64,000 bases of DNA from NCBI GenBank assembly GCA_047602305.1, contig JASGHO010000001.1, forward strand, positions 3,472,001-3,536,000, in the 5' to 3' direction. Under the pieces are notes generated by a model. The model did not search any database. It saw nothing but the letters and a program-made list of their open reading frames with translations, and was not told the origin of the DNA. The translations under genes were made by a program, and so were the position numbers. Positions 57,201 to 64,000 of this stretch are shown piece by piece (positions within the stretch are counted from its first letter, which is position 1; every line of letters begins with the position of its first letter). This DNA comes from Ancrocorticia sp047602305. GTDB taxonomy: Bacteria > Actinomycetota > Actinomycetes > Actinomycetales > Actinomycetaceae.

Positions 57201-57710
57201 TTGGATTCGGCGCTGGCGCAAGAGTTCCTCGTGGGACATGATCCATCCAACCTCGGGGTGGAGAAGAACGTCTTCCGTTATGTTCCGTTCCCGAACGTGG
57301 TGATTCGCCTTGCCGAAGACGCACCCGCCGGTGACTTGCTGGCCCTCGTGGCCGGAGCTGTTGCTGTGGGTGCCAAGCCGGTAATTTCGAGCGCCTTGCC
57401 TGTTTCTCGCCAGATGGCCGAGTACTTCGCCGAGTTCGAACTCAAGGTTGTGCGCGAGACCAAGGGCGAGTTCGAGAGCTACATGGGTTCGCACGCCAAC
57501 AACCGTGACGGCATCCGTGTTCGTATGATCGGCGGCGACAGCGTGGCGTTGGCCAAGGCCGTACGTGGCAGCGTGGATGTTGCCATCTACGACGAGCCCG
57601 TCTCTCCGTGTGGCCGCGTGGAGGTTCTGCCCTTCGTCCAGGAGCAGGCAGTTTCCGCCACCAACCATCGATTCGGAAACCCCACGAAGCTTCTGGATGG
57701 GGTCCTCTGA
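54285..57710 (+). CDS. putA: Bifunctional proline dehydrogenase/P5C dehydrogenase
   Basis: An 1141-aa protein oxidising proline to glutamate. The N-terminal FAD-dependent proline dehydrogenase barrel spans about residues 50-450 (YVSLKVSAV, FLNLDMEEYKD, LQAYLPDARD, RLVKGAN, RRLEENAASDNF). The P5C dehydrogenase domain spans about 510-1000, with TPPWNFPMAIPAGGALAAL, catalytic Glu706 (AETSGKN) and Cys740 (GQKCSASS). The last 140 residues form a tail found in actinobacterial PutA. There is no DNA-binding RHH domain, so it is not its own repressor. ATG 54285 with GGAGAAAGGA upstream. Monocistronic. Confidence 0.95.
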   Translation: MSFDSSLIEKAVDQAKRWIEGSRAYPASRAATLLAETLHHEDGLDYTVSFVDGVIRPEDPKVAADNLKKLSRRNTSFLPPWLAAPARLGGSVAPIAPKLAAEAAQKVFSMLVGDLVLDVTPEKIGPAIEKLRADGSRLNINLLGEAVLGDEEASRRLAATTELVERPDVDYVSLKVSAVIGPHAPYGHEAAVENAVEKLLPLYRTAASTGTFLNLDMEEYKDLDLTIDVFKNLLGREELLHYRAGIVLQAYLPDARDRLADLTEWSKARRARGGAPIKVRLVKGANLSMESVDAIMHGWPLTVEKSKAHTDANYMAVMAEALTDENLDAVNIGIAGMNLFTLAYGLEVLKSRKITLDSRVDIEMLAGMATPQSLAVRDTIGPLLYYVPVVKPEEYDVAVAYLVRRLEENAASDNFMSNVFDLEESDVFQLEAERLRTAGRIIASGDLTFSPNRTQDRNVPAQIAEGFDNAADTDPALMANVRWAEEIAARMKDSELGLATANGHTLSTAAEVEDVIARVRAAQVEWAAKSGAERAKVLRAIGQGFENRRAEMIEVAGSEAGKLVDQGDVEVSEAIDFALYYAKLAEDLDKMEGATYKPIQATLITPPWNFPMAIPAGGALAALAAGSGVLFKPAFLTRRTGAVIAEIMWEAGVPKDLLALIDLKRSVSHELGEKLVRESDQVILTGGIETAERFRSWRPDLRLFAETSGKNAIIVTPQADIDLAVRDVVTSAFGHAGQKCSASSLVILVGSAGYSKRFQRQLVDAVRSLRLGFPWELDAQMGPCVETPKGKLLRGLTELDPGQRWIVKPKHIEGNLWSPGVRAGVAPGSEYHLTEYFGPILGVMRANTLEEAVAYQNAVEFGLTAGLHSLDPEEIRYWLDNVQAGNVYINRTITGAIVQRQPFGGWKRSCVGAGTKAGGPNYLYGLGHIEPDFSEELPTKVHLASKPLREARAVAKTMSVVDQDRFVKIVRGLDSALAQEFLVGHDPSNLGVEKNVFRYVPFPNVVIRLAEDAPAGDLLALVAGAVAVGAKPVISSALPVSRQMAEYFAEFELKVVRETKGEFESYMGSHANNRDGIRVRMIGGDSVALAKAVRGSVDVAIYDEPVSPCGRVEVLPFVQEQAVSATNHRFGNPTKLLDGVL

Positions 57711-57766
57711 GCGAGGCCCTAGTCTTCTCAGGCTTCTGGGTTCCCTGATTTTGGGGGGATATGTGA

Positions 57767-57805
57767 GCGTGGGGGGGCCGGTCCGTGAGGATCGGCCCCC
57801 ACCGC
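57767..57805 (+). terminator. Probable terminator after putA
   Basis: GGGGGCCGGTCC and GGATCGGCCCCC (one mismatch, 4-nt loop) form a stem about 60 nt past putA, followed further on by TTTTGTTTTG. Confidence 0.6.
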
Positions 57806-57961
57806 CTTGTTGGTACGTGTTTTGTTTTGTCGACGACGACGCGCTGTCCTTTGTCGATGACGTCCCGTACTTTGCTCGGCGCCCGCTTTTCGGGTTTTCC
57901 CGAATGGTATTTTCCGGATGGCAAGGTGTGCGCTGAGGCGAAACGCGCCTACGGTTGGAGT

Positions 57962-59386
57962 ATGCAGCAAGATACCGAGCCTCTTGATCTTCCGGGTGTG
58001 CCACCACCCGCCACGTACCATGTGCCACCCACTGATATTCTGCCCGCTCTACCTGCCTCAACAACCACCCAACCGGGGAAGCGCCGCCGCCTCCCTCTCC
58101 TGGTGCTGCCCCAGAGCAGCGTCGACCGCCGTACCCTGCTGTGGTCCGTGCTTCACCTGGGCGCGCTGGGTGTCGTCGGTACCGGGGTTGTCGCCGTCGT
58201 CGCTCTTCTGACGTTCTTCGGAATGATTGGTATGGCCCTCCTCGGGCTAGGGGTGTTTCTTCTCATCGGCGCGCTGTACACGGTCTACGCGTTCGCCTCG
58301 GTGGAAATCGAACGCGCGCACGGACTCTATGGACTCGACGTCCCGCCGCTCGCACGGGTCCGAGGCGAAGGTGACGGCTTCGGCCCGTTCCTCAAAATGG
58401 TGTGGATGCAGTTCCAAGACCTGCGAATGTGGCGCTCCTTCCTGAGTTTCGCTGTTTCTTCTCTGCTGGGAATCTTCCTCCTCATCATCGTCCTGTGGGT
58501 GAGCAACGCGATGTTCACTGTGTTCGCAGCCTTCGACTCGCGCCCGATTTACACCTTTTTCTTTGGGAGGGTTTCGGGAATCTGGGGCACCCTCTCGTCA
58601 CTCGTTGTACTTCTTCTTGCTGGTCCGGCGGTTATCGGACTCGGGTTGCTGCAGGGCGTCGTCGTCCGAAATCTGGCCGTCCTTCCCAGCCGTGCCTCCC
58701 TCAACCAAGCGGTGCAGGCGAAAACTGTGCAACGCGAAGGGGCCGTACGGGCCGCGGATCTGGAACGTACCCGTATCGAACGCGATTTGCACGACGGCGT
58801 CCAGCCCCGCCTGGTTTCGGTGGCCATCAGTCTCGGAATGGCGCAGAAGAAGATCGATACGGACCCGCAGGCGGCAAAGCAGCTGGTCGCGGAGGCACAT
58901 GTGTCGATCAAAGCAGCGATTACGGAACTGCGGCAACTGGCGCGCGGGATTCATCCCTCGGTGCTCGACGACCGCGGGCTCGACGCCGCTCTCTCCGCCC
59001 TCGCGGGCCGCTCGCATATCCCGGTGACGATGGACGTGCGCATGGAAGAACGGGACGCCCTCATTGCGGACCAGGAGATTTCTGCCGGGTTCCGCGACGC
59101 CGAAGCCGCCGTCTACTTCGCCATCGCAGAGTCTCTCACCAACGCGGCGAAGCATTCGCGGGCGGGTGAATGCCGCGTCGTCGTCCGGTTACGAAACGTC
59201 AACTCGCCGGTGCCGGTGCTGTGGGCGCGAGTCGAGGACAACGGCGTGGGCGGCGCCGAAATCATCCCCGGCGGAGGACTCGACGGCATCTGCAACCGCG
59301 TCCTCGCCGCTGGCGGTACCAGCAGCTTCGTCAGCCCGATCGGCGGGCCCACCGCCTTGGAAGTGAGCGTGCCATGCGCATCCTGA
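57962..59386 (+). CDS. Sensor histidine kinase, HisKA_3 type (second system)
   Basis: A 474-aa kinase. A Pro-rich cytoplasmic N-terminus (1-50) is followed by hydrophobic helices at about 60-85, 88-112, 160-185 and 205-232. The phospho-acceptor His is at about 277 in ERDLHDGVQPRLV, and the ATPase domain has ESLTNAAKHS and EDNGVGGA. It lacks an obvious external sensor domain. ATG 57962 is the best start for protein composition, though GGAG lies only one base upstream. It overlaps the regulator gene by 13 nt and is paralogous to the kinase at 5587-6810. Confidence 0.88.
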   Translation: MQQDTEPLDLPGVPPPATYHVPPTDILPALPASTTTQPGKRRRLPLLVLPQSSVDRRTLLWSVLHLGALGVVGTGVVAVVALLTFFGMIGMALLGLGVFLLIGALYTVYAFASVEIERAHGLYGLDVPPLARVRGEGDGFGPFLKMVWMQFQDLRMWRSFLSFAVSSLLGIFLLIIVLWVSNAMFTVFAAFDSRPIYTFFFGRVSGIWGTLSSLVVLLLAGPAVIGLGLLQGVVVRNLAVLPSRASLNQAVQAKTVQREGAVRAADLERTRIERDLHDGVQPRLVSVAISLGMAQKKIDTDPQAAKQLVAEAHVSIKAAITELRQLARGIHPSVLDDRGLDAALSALAGRSHIPVTMDVRMEERDALIADQEISAGFRDAEAAVYFAIAESLTNAAKHSRAGECRVVVRLRNVNSPVPVLWARVEDNGVGGAEIIPGGGLDGICNRVLAAGGTSSFVSPIGGPTALEVSVPCAS

Positions 59387-60024
59387 TCTGTGAGGATTCG
59401 GTCCTGCTACGTGAAGGAATCGTTAGGCTGCTGGAGGACGAGGGGCACGCCGTCGTCGCTGCTCTGGCGGACACGACGGACCTGGCCGAACGGGTTGCGT
59501 TGGACGATCCCGAGCTGTGTATCCTCGACGTCCGGCTCCCACCCACGTTCAAAGACGAAGGAATCAAAGCCGCGCTGATGCTACGGCGAACCCGGCCGAA
59601 TCTGCCCATCCTCGTACTCTCGCAGTACGTCGAGGAACGGTACGCGGCCGACCTCATCTCTGCCGACGGCGGCGCGCTCGGATACCTTCTCAAGGATCGC
59701 GTTGCTGACGTGGCCGAGTTCCTCGAATCCGTCGAACTGATCGGTACGGGCTCCACGGTGTTCGATCCGGAGGTCGTAGCGCAACTGATCTCGCGGCAAC
59801 GCCGCAACAATCGCATGCAGCACCTCACCGAGCGCGAACGCTCCGTGCTGGCGCTCATCGCCGAAGGGAAATCGAATCAGGCGATTGCGCAGATGCTGTA
59901 TGTGTCGCCGGCGTCGGTCGAAAAATACATCACCTCAATCTTTCACAAGCTGGGGCTCGAACGCGATGACTCGGGAAACCGCCGCGTGCTTGCCGCCCTC
60001 GCCCACCTCGAGAATGCCGAATAG
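59374..60024 (+). CDS. Response regulator, NarL/LuxR family (second system)
   Basis: A 216-aa regulator: receiver domain with acidic CED (6-8), phospho-acceptor Asp52 (CILDVRLPP), conserved Lys in GYLLKDR, and a LuxR-type HTH near the C-terminus (LTERERSVLALIAEGKSNQAIAQMLYVS region, 150-177). The ATG lies within the kinase 3' end. It very likely controls the membrane protein gene 9 nt downstream and perhaps the whole operon. Closely related to the regulator at 6795-7472. Confidence 0.9.
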   Translation: MRILICEDSVLLREGIVRLLEDEGHAVVAALADTTDLAERVALDDPELCILDVRLPPTFKDEGIKAALMLRRTRPNLPILVLSQYVEERYAADLISADGGALGYLLKDRVADVAEFLESVELIGTGSTVFDPEVVAQLISRQRRNNRMQHLTERERSVLALIAEGKSNQAIAQMLYVSPASVEKYITSIFHKLGLERDDSGNRRVLAALAHLENAE

Positions 60025-60033
60025 GAGCCACAG

Positions 60034-61335
60034 ATGGACAGCAACACAACCAGGCGAAGCGGGCCGGCACTGCGCCTCGAGATCGGGGTCATTGGAGCGG
60101 TCGTTATGGCCCTCCTCTTGATATTGGGAGCGGCGCAGGGGATCGGGAGGGTCACGAGCCGTGACCTGGCCCAGGCCGAAGTAGAAGGCATGCGGCCAGG
60201 TATGAACGATTCCTCTCACGACGGCAGCGTTACCCTCATGAGTGGAATGACAAGCCTTGGGGCTCTTGGCCTGCGGTATGTTGACGTGACCACGGACAAA
60301 GCGGATTTTGAGATCCGATTCGTGGACACTGAGAATGCCACTCTCGAAGTGGAAGGCGACGTGGCGCCGAATCTGAGCTGGGTCTTGAAGCGTGAGGGAG
60401 AACTGCTCACCGTTGCCGTGCAGATGGGGGCGGAATCTGCGCAGGGAGGTGCTGGTTCTGAGGGAGGCGAGGGGGCCGAAGAAGGTGCTGTCTCAGGTGG
60501 TGGTGCGAGTTCTGGGGGTGGTGCGAGTTCCGGTGGAGAGACAGGAACTGTGCCCTCGGAGCAGGTGACGGCGCCGGACGAATCGACGAGTGCGTCCTCA
60601 GAAGCGGGGGAAGCTACTGACGAGGGTACGGAGTCGAGTGCGGCGGCTGAGTCTGTGTCGGGCGAGGTGACGCCACCGGACGGGGTTGTGGCCGAAGGGG
60701 GAGTGGTTGATGGTGCGTCGGCTGAAGGTGCGCCCGTCGAAGGGGAACCGAGTGCCGATCCAGCTTTTGCCGCCGGTGACCAGCCAGCTGACACGGCGAC
60801 CGCTGAAGCAACGGTGCCGGTCCCAGCTGACGCACCGGATACTACGGATCAGAATGGTGCCAAGGTGACGTTGACGCTGCCGGAAAAGCTCCGCGAACAG
60901 AGTGTCCAGTACACCTACCGCGTACTGGGCGGTTCATTGACCACGGCGAAGGCGTCCGGATACACGGACCTCATGGTTCTCGGGGGATCTGCCGACGTTC
61001 GTGGCGAGACCGACTCTCTGAGCGCCAAGGTGACCAGTGGAAAGCTTGATTTTGTAGTGGAAAGTACTCAATCTGTGGATCTGGAACTTTCCGGAGAAGC
61101 ATCTATTACAGGCGAGTTCACCGGTATAGTTCCGCAGTACGTCCACACGATTCTCAATGGAGGAACCACGGATCTCACGTTCTCCGGAAATATGACGAAC
61201 TATGAGCTGAGGATTGACAATCAGTTCGGTGAACTCAACAATCTGCTCAAGAAATCCACCAAAACCTCAAAAGACCAGTACCCGGCACTAATCATCGAGG
61301 GAAGCATGGCTGGAGGCTCGCTGACCTTGAGATGA
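60034..61335 (+). CDS. Membrane-anchored DUF4097-like surface protein with low-complexity centre
   Basis: A 433-aa protein. One transmembrane helix lies at about 17-40. An outer region (55-135) and a C-terminal part (275-433) show the alternating Asp/Ser/Gly/Val beta pattern of the DUF4097 beta-helix family (DVTTDKADFEIRFVD; SGKLDFVVESTQSVDLELSGEA as landmarks). Residues 138-275 are low complexity: Gly/Ser/Glu then Ala/Glu/Pro repeats, apparently inserted into the fold. It follows the two-component genes by 9 nt, the usual setting for such proteins, which may report on envelope stress. Role inferred. Confidence 0.75.
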   Translation: MDSNTTRRSGPALRLEIGVIGAVVMALLLILGAAQGIGRVTSRDLAQAEVEGMRPGMNDSSHDGSVTLMSGMTSLGALGLRYVDVTTDKADFEIRFVDTENATLEVEGDVAPNLSWVLKREGELLTVAVQMGAESAQGGAGSEGGEGAEEGAVSGGGASSGGGASSGGETGTVPSEQVTAPDESTSASSEAGEATDEGTESSAAAESVSGEVTPPDGVVAEGGVVDGASAEGAPVEGEPSADPAFAAGDQPADTATAEATVPVPADAPDTTDQNGAKVTLTLPEKLREQSVQYTYRVLGGSLTTAKASGYTDLMVLGGSADVRGETDSLSAKVTSGKLDFVVESTQSVDLELSGEASITGEFTGIVPQYVHTILNGGTTDLTFSGNMTNYELRIDNQFGELNNLLKKSTKTSKDQYPALIIEGSMAGGSLTLR

Positions 61336-61365
61336 CTGGGGATCAACGTCATCGGGTTCCTAAGT

Positions 61366-61419
61366 GGGCATCACAGCGATATCCGTGCCTTCTACGGCAT
61401 ACGGATCGCTGTGATGCCC
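61366..61419. terminator. Bidirectional hairpin between convergent genes
   Basis: GGGCATCACAGCGAT (61366-61380) pairs with ATCGCTGTGATGCCC (to 61419), with CCGT/ACGG and GCC/GGC extending the stem inward. It serves the genes on both sides. Confidence 0.75.
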
Positions 61420-61450
61420 ATTTAAGAATCGAATGTAAATGACGGGCGTG

Positions 61451-62578
61451 CTAGATTGCCTGGCGCAGTGCCTTGCGCGCTCGCGAGACCTCGCGCGGAG
61501 AATCCACCCCGAGAAGAGCAACCAGCTCAGGGGTGGATTCGCCGCTATCAGAGTGGGTATCAGGGCCGGACTCGTCGCTGACTGGAGCGAGCCACCGCAG
61601 CACCCAGCCACGGCGAGTCTCCTCAAACTGCGGCTCAACTCCAGCAGGAACCTCGCCCACCAGCGCGATCTCGTGCCCGAACTGGGTGGAGAACACTTCG
61701 GGGGCGTCAAGCGTGGTGGGGCGCGGCGTGCCGGTGAGGTGCGCCGCGGCGCGCGTGGCGTCTGCCAGCGCCTGCGTCCAATGACCGCCAAAGCGCCAGG
61801 AATCACTCAGCCACATATCCGCGCAATCGCCCACGGCATACAGGCCGTCAATCGGCTGGCCGTCCTCATCGCACACCTGGGCATTCAGCGTTGTCACGAG
61901 CCCGCCGCGAGGCGACCGCGCTCCAAAAGGCAGGAAATCAACAGCCGGGCGAGCACCGGTGGCCTGCACCAAAACATCGCACTGTCCGCCAGGATACTCG
62001 GCGTCGAATACTACCTCGATCCCGGCATCGCGGAACCACAGGCCCCACATTTTATCGACGCTCCCGCCAAACGTGCGATTGAGGAAATGAGGCGAAGCCT
62101 CCCACACCTTGACATGCGCGCCATGCTCGGCAGCGGCGTAAGCAATCTCGGTCCCGATCCAGCCAGCGCCCACGATATGAACCTCGGAACCGGGCACAAT
62201 CGAAGCCGATAGCGCGGCGGCGTCGTCGACGGTATACAAAACCTGTGCGCCATCAATGGTGGCGTGCGGGGCGGCGCCGGTGGCCACAACAAGTGCGTCC
62301 ACGCACTGGCCGTTCACCCACCAGCAGCCATTGCGCTCAACCTGAAGCGCGGCTTCCGGAAAAACGGTGACGGCAAGTTCGTCCAGGTCCCCGAGGCCGT
62401 CGTCGGCCAAAGGATGCTCGTACTCGCCGAAAAGCTCCTTGGAGAGAGGCGGGCGGTCGTAGGGCTCGTGCCCCTCGGCGTCCCACGCGTAGATCGTCCC
62501 GGTGAAACCGGCCGCGCGCAACTGCGCCGCGCAACGCAGCCCGGCAAGGCCCGTCCCAATGATTCCGATTCTCTGCAT
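61451..62578 (-). CDS. FAD-dependent pyridine nucleotide-disulfide-type oxidoreductase
   Basis: A 375-aa flavoprotein similar to ferredoxin/rubredoxin reductases. The FAD-binding GXGXXG is at the N-terminus (RIGIIGTGLAGLRCAAQL), followed by PYDRPPLSKELF, the typical ferredoxin-reductase segment. A second Rossmann motif (VHIVGAGWIGTEIAYAA) binds NAD(P)H, and GLYAVGDCADMW is the C-terminal FAD motif. The electron acceptor is unknown, since no ferredoxin gene lies next to it. The gene is monocistronic and convergent with the DUF4097-like gene. Confidence 0.9.
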   Translation of the reverse strand: MQRIGIIGTGLAGLRCAAQLRAAGFTGTIYAWDAEGHEPYDRPPLSKELFGEYEHPLADDGLGDLDELAVTVFPEAALQVERNGCWWVNGQCVDALVVATGAAPHATIDGAQVLYTVDDAAALSASIVPGSEVHIVGAGWIGTEIAYAAAEHGAHVKVWEASPHFLNRTFGGSVDKMWGLWFRDAGIEVVFDAEYPGGQCDVLVQATGARPAVDFLPFGARSPRGGLVTTLNAQVCDEDGQPIDGLYAVGDCADMWLSDSWRFGGHWTQALADATRAAAHLTGTPRPTTLDAPEVFSTQFGHEIALVGEVPAGVEPQFEETRRGWVLRWLAPVSDESGPDTHSDSGESTPELVALLGVDSPREVSRARKALRQAI

Positions 62579-62634
62579 CCCACAATGCTAAACGTTGCGA
62601 CGCCCGTGGACATAGACGATGTCACGATTGCGTG

Positions 62635-62729
62635 ACAGTCTCGCCCGCTCTGCTACAGGGTTGTGTGCCGCTACCGTCTCGGGCGCTACGGTTTTGTGTA
62701 CTGCTACGGTCTCGCCGGCTCTGCTACAT
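62635..62729. repeat. Degenerate tandem repeats in the spacer upstream of the DUF3017 gene
   Basis: AGTCTCGCCCGCTCTGCTAC (62637-62656) and GGTCTCGCCGGCTCTGCTAC (62708-62727) match closely; GTGTGCCGCTACCGTCTCGG (62663-62682) and GTGTACTGCTACGGTCTCG (62696-62714) are further related units. Confidence 0.5.
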
Positions 62730-62816
62730 TTTCGCCCGCCGCGGCTCCTCCCCGTGGCCCCAACGCCGTCGCCTTTCTCTCCTTCGCGACCCGACCCACT
62801 CTTGATAGAGTAAAGC

Positions 62817-63089
62817 GTGGTCAATCAGCGAGTCCCCAGTGACTGGATATACGTAGCCGCCGCTTTGTGGCTGGTGTGCGTGACGGCGACGGCGTTTGCG
62901 ACGTCTGCGGTCATTGCAGTACGTGTGTTGGCCGCAAGCATGGTGGTTATTGGCCTGGCACGCGGGGGACTTCCCGCGGGATTTATTCCGACGGTGCGTA
63001 GCCGTCTCTTCGATGTCAGCGTCTACATGCTTTTGGCGAGTGTTCTCGCGTATCTCTCCTCATGGGCGGCTATCCCCGTTGTGATGTAG
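62817..63089 (+). CDS. DUF3017-family small membrane protein
   Basis: A 90-aa protein with three hydrophobic helices (about 10-30, 32-50 and 68-88), matching in size and layout the DUF3017 family of actinobacteria. GTG start. The segment AASMVVIGLARGGLPAG between helices is characteristic of the family. Function unknown. It stands 86 nt before the CNNM-type gene. Confidence 0.75.
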   Translation: MVNQRVPSDWIYVAAALWLVCVTATAFATSAVIAVRVLAASMVVIGLARGGLPAGFIPTVRSRLFDVSVYMLLASVLAYLSSWAAIPVVM

Positions 63090-63175
63090 GAGCTGCGCGC
63101 TGGAATGTTGTGGCCACAACGTCACGCCATGTCCGACCAGAATACTCAGCCTTTCCCTCTGACAAGAAAACGAAA

Positions 63176-64000
63176 GTGGACCCTCTTAATTTAGTTTTTG
63201 TCCTTCTTTTTATCCTCATCGGCGGTATTTTCTCCGCCTCCGAGATGGCTCTGGTTTCGCTGCGTTCGTCGCAAATCGATGAAATGTCGCGCAAGAGCAA
63301 GGCGGGCGCCGCGGTCAAGCGGCTCACCTCCAACTCCAACAACTTCCTTTCCGCCGTACAGATCGGCGTGACGGTGGCGGGATTCTTCTCCGCCTCCTTC
63401 GGCGCCGCCCAGATTGCGCCGGCGGTATCGCCGCTCCTTGAGGGACTCGGTCTCGGCTCGGGCGCCGCGTCAACAATCTCCTTCGTGGGCGTCACCATCG
63501 TCATCGCCTACCTCTCCATCATCCTTGGCGAGCTGGTGCCCAAGCGTATTGCCATGCAATCCGCGGAAGCCGTGGCGCTGATCGTTGTTCGCCCCCTCTC
63601 GTTTATCACCTGGCTGCTCCGCCCGGTCATCTGGTTCCTCGGCGTCTCCACAGACGTGGTACTTCGCCTCTTCGGCCGCGACCCCGAGGAACAACGCGAA
63701 GCCATGAGTTCCGCCGAGCTACGTATCTTCATGTCCAACCAGGACATGATCACGCCGGCGGAACGAGACATGGTGGTGGACATGCTGTCGGTGGGAGACC
63801 GCCAGATTCAGGAAGTCATGACCCCGCGCACCGAGGTGGAGTTCCTTTCCGCCGAGATGTCGATTGGGGAGGCACAACGCCAGGTTTCGGCGCGCACCTA
63901 CTCGCGTTATCCGATCCGACGCGGAGATTCCGACGACGACGTCATCGGCTTCCTTCACGTGCGCGACCTGATCGCACCGCTCGCTTCCGTTTCGACAGTG
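63176..64000 (+). CDS. CNNM/CorC-type transporter or hemolysin-family protein (DUF21 + CBS), 3' end outside window
   Basis: 275 codons are visible. The N-terminal DUF21 membrane domain begins with a hydrophobic helix, then FSASEMALVSLRSSQI, and continues GVTVAGFFSASFGAAQIAP and YLSIILGELVPKRIAMQ, a hallmark of the family. After about residue 165 comes the cytoplasmic acidic-helical region (SSAELRIFMSNQDMITPAERDMV) and the first CBS domain (VMTPRTEVEFL, GFLHVRDL). GTG start at 63176. Family members export or sense magnesium. The remaining CBS and CorC_HlyC domains lie beyond the edge. Confidence 0.92.
   Translation, partial: MDPLNLVFVLLFILIGGIFSASEMALVSLRSSQIDEMSRKSKAGAAVKRLTSNSNNFLSAVQIGVTVAGFFSASFGAAQIAPAVSPLLEGLGLGSGAASTISFVGVTIVIAYLSIILGELVPKRIAMQSAEAVALIVVRPLSFITWLLRPVIWFLGVSTDVVLRLFGRDPEEQREAMSSAELRIFMSNQDMITPAERDMVVDMLSVGDRQIQEVMTPRTEVEFLSAEMSIGEAQRQVSARTYSRYPIRRGDSDDDVIGFLHVRDLIAPLASVSTV

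Noticed and set aside
56163..58064. 633-codon minus-strand frame antisense to putA and its terminator
   Set aside because: It crosses the putA stop and terminator region and shows no domain.

Overview
The window comes from a high-GC Gram-positive bacterium of the Actinomycetaceae, most like Trueperella or Arcanobacterium. The basis is the actinobacterial 16S/23S sequence, the long 23S (about 3.1 kb), and actinobacterial families such as DUF6350 next to purN-purH, DUF3017, bifunctional PutA and Ccs-type cytochrome c maturation. The genus is my inference from general resemblance and was not tested by a search. I see no prophage, insertion sequence, CRISPR array or tRNA gene.

Layout. 1-1940: 5' part of an ABC-class ATPase gene with an RGG-like N-terminus. 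2198-7472: an MacB-like ABC exporter (ATPase plus FtsX permease) divergent from a NarL-type two-component system, with a perfect 16-bp palindrome between them. 7677-8402: a tandem-HTH regulator. 8586-11231: a polar amino acid ABC importer. 11399-13576: an accessory stretch with a membrane protein whose start codon sits at the tip of a 15-bp hairpin, a GNAT acetyltransferase and a FitAB/VapBC toxin-antitoxin pair. 13812-23573: central anaerobic metabolism (ackA, pta) with an RluA-type synthase and guaA, then a pyruvate formate-lyase locus. There the enzyme is split into a 706-aa core and a separate 83-aa glycyl-radical protein, followed by the activase. 23900-31161: one seven-gene cassette for nitrite ammonification and cytochrome c assembly (nrfH, nrfA, TPR protein, ccdA, resB, ccsB, resA). 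31289-36777: pcrA/uvrD and sucCD.

36778-40623 is an accessory island: repeated stem-loop elements flank a secreted M23 peptidase with choline-binding-type repeats and a RelE/ParE toxin-antitoxin pair. The peptidase reading frame is broken by a run of eight G residues inside its signal peptide; seven would restore it, so it looks phase-variable and off. 40624-47227: nagA, nagB, a DUF6350 membrane protein, purN and purH. 48578-53920: a complete 16S-23S-5S rRNA operon without spacer tRNAs. 54285-57710: putA. 57962-61335: a second two-component system with a DUF4097-like surface protein. 61451-64000: a flavin oxidoreductase, a DUF3017 protein and the start of a CNNM/CBS-domain membrane protein.

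How it fits together: PFL makes acetyl-CoA and formate, Pta-AckA convert acetyl-CoA to acetate and ATP, and NrfHA drains electrons to nitrite, with its heme-insertion machinery in the same operon. The same inverted repeat, GGGAC-N4-GTCCC, lies about 160-175 bp upstream of both the pfl and nrf operons and may tie them together. Several housekeeping enzymes (SucC, NagA, PurH, CcdA, PcrA) carry low-complexity insertions, a peculiarity of this genome.
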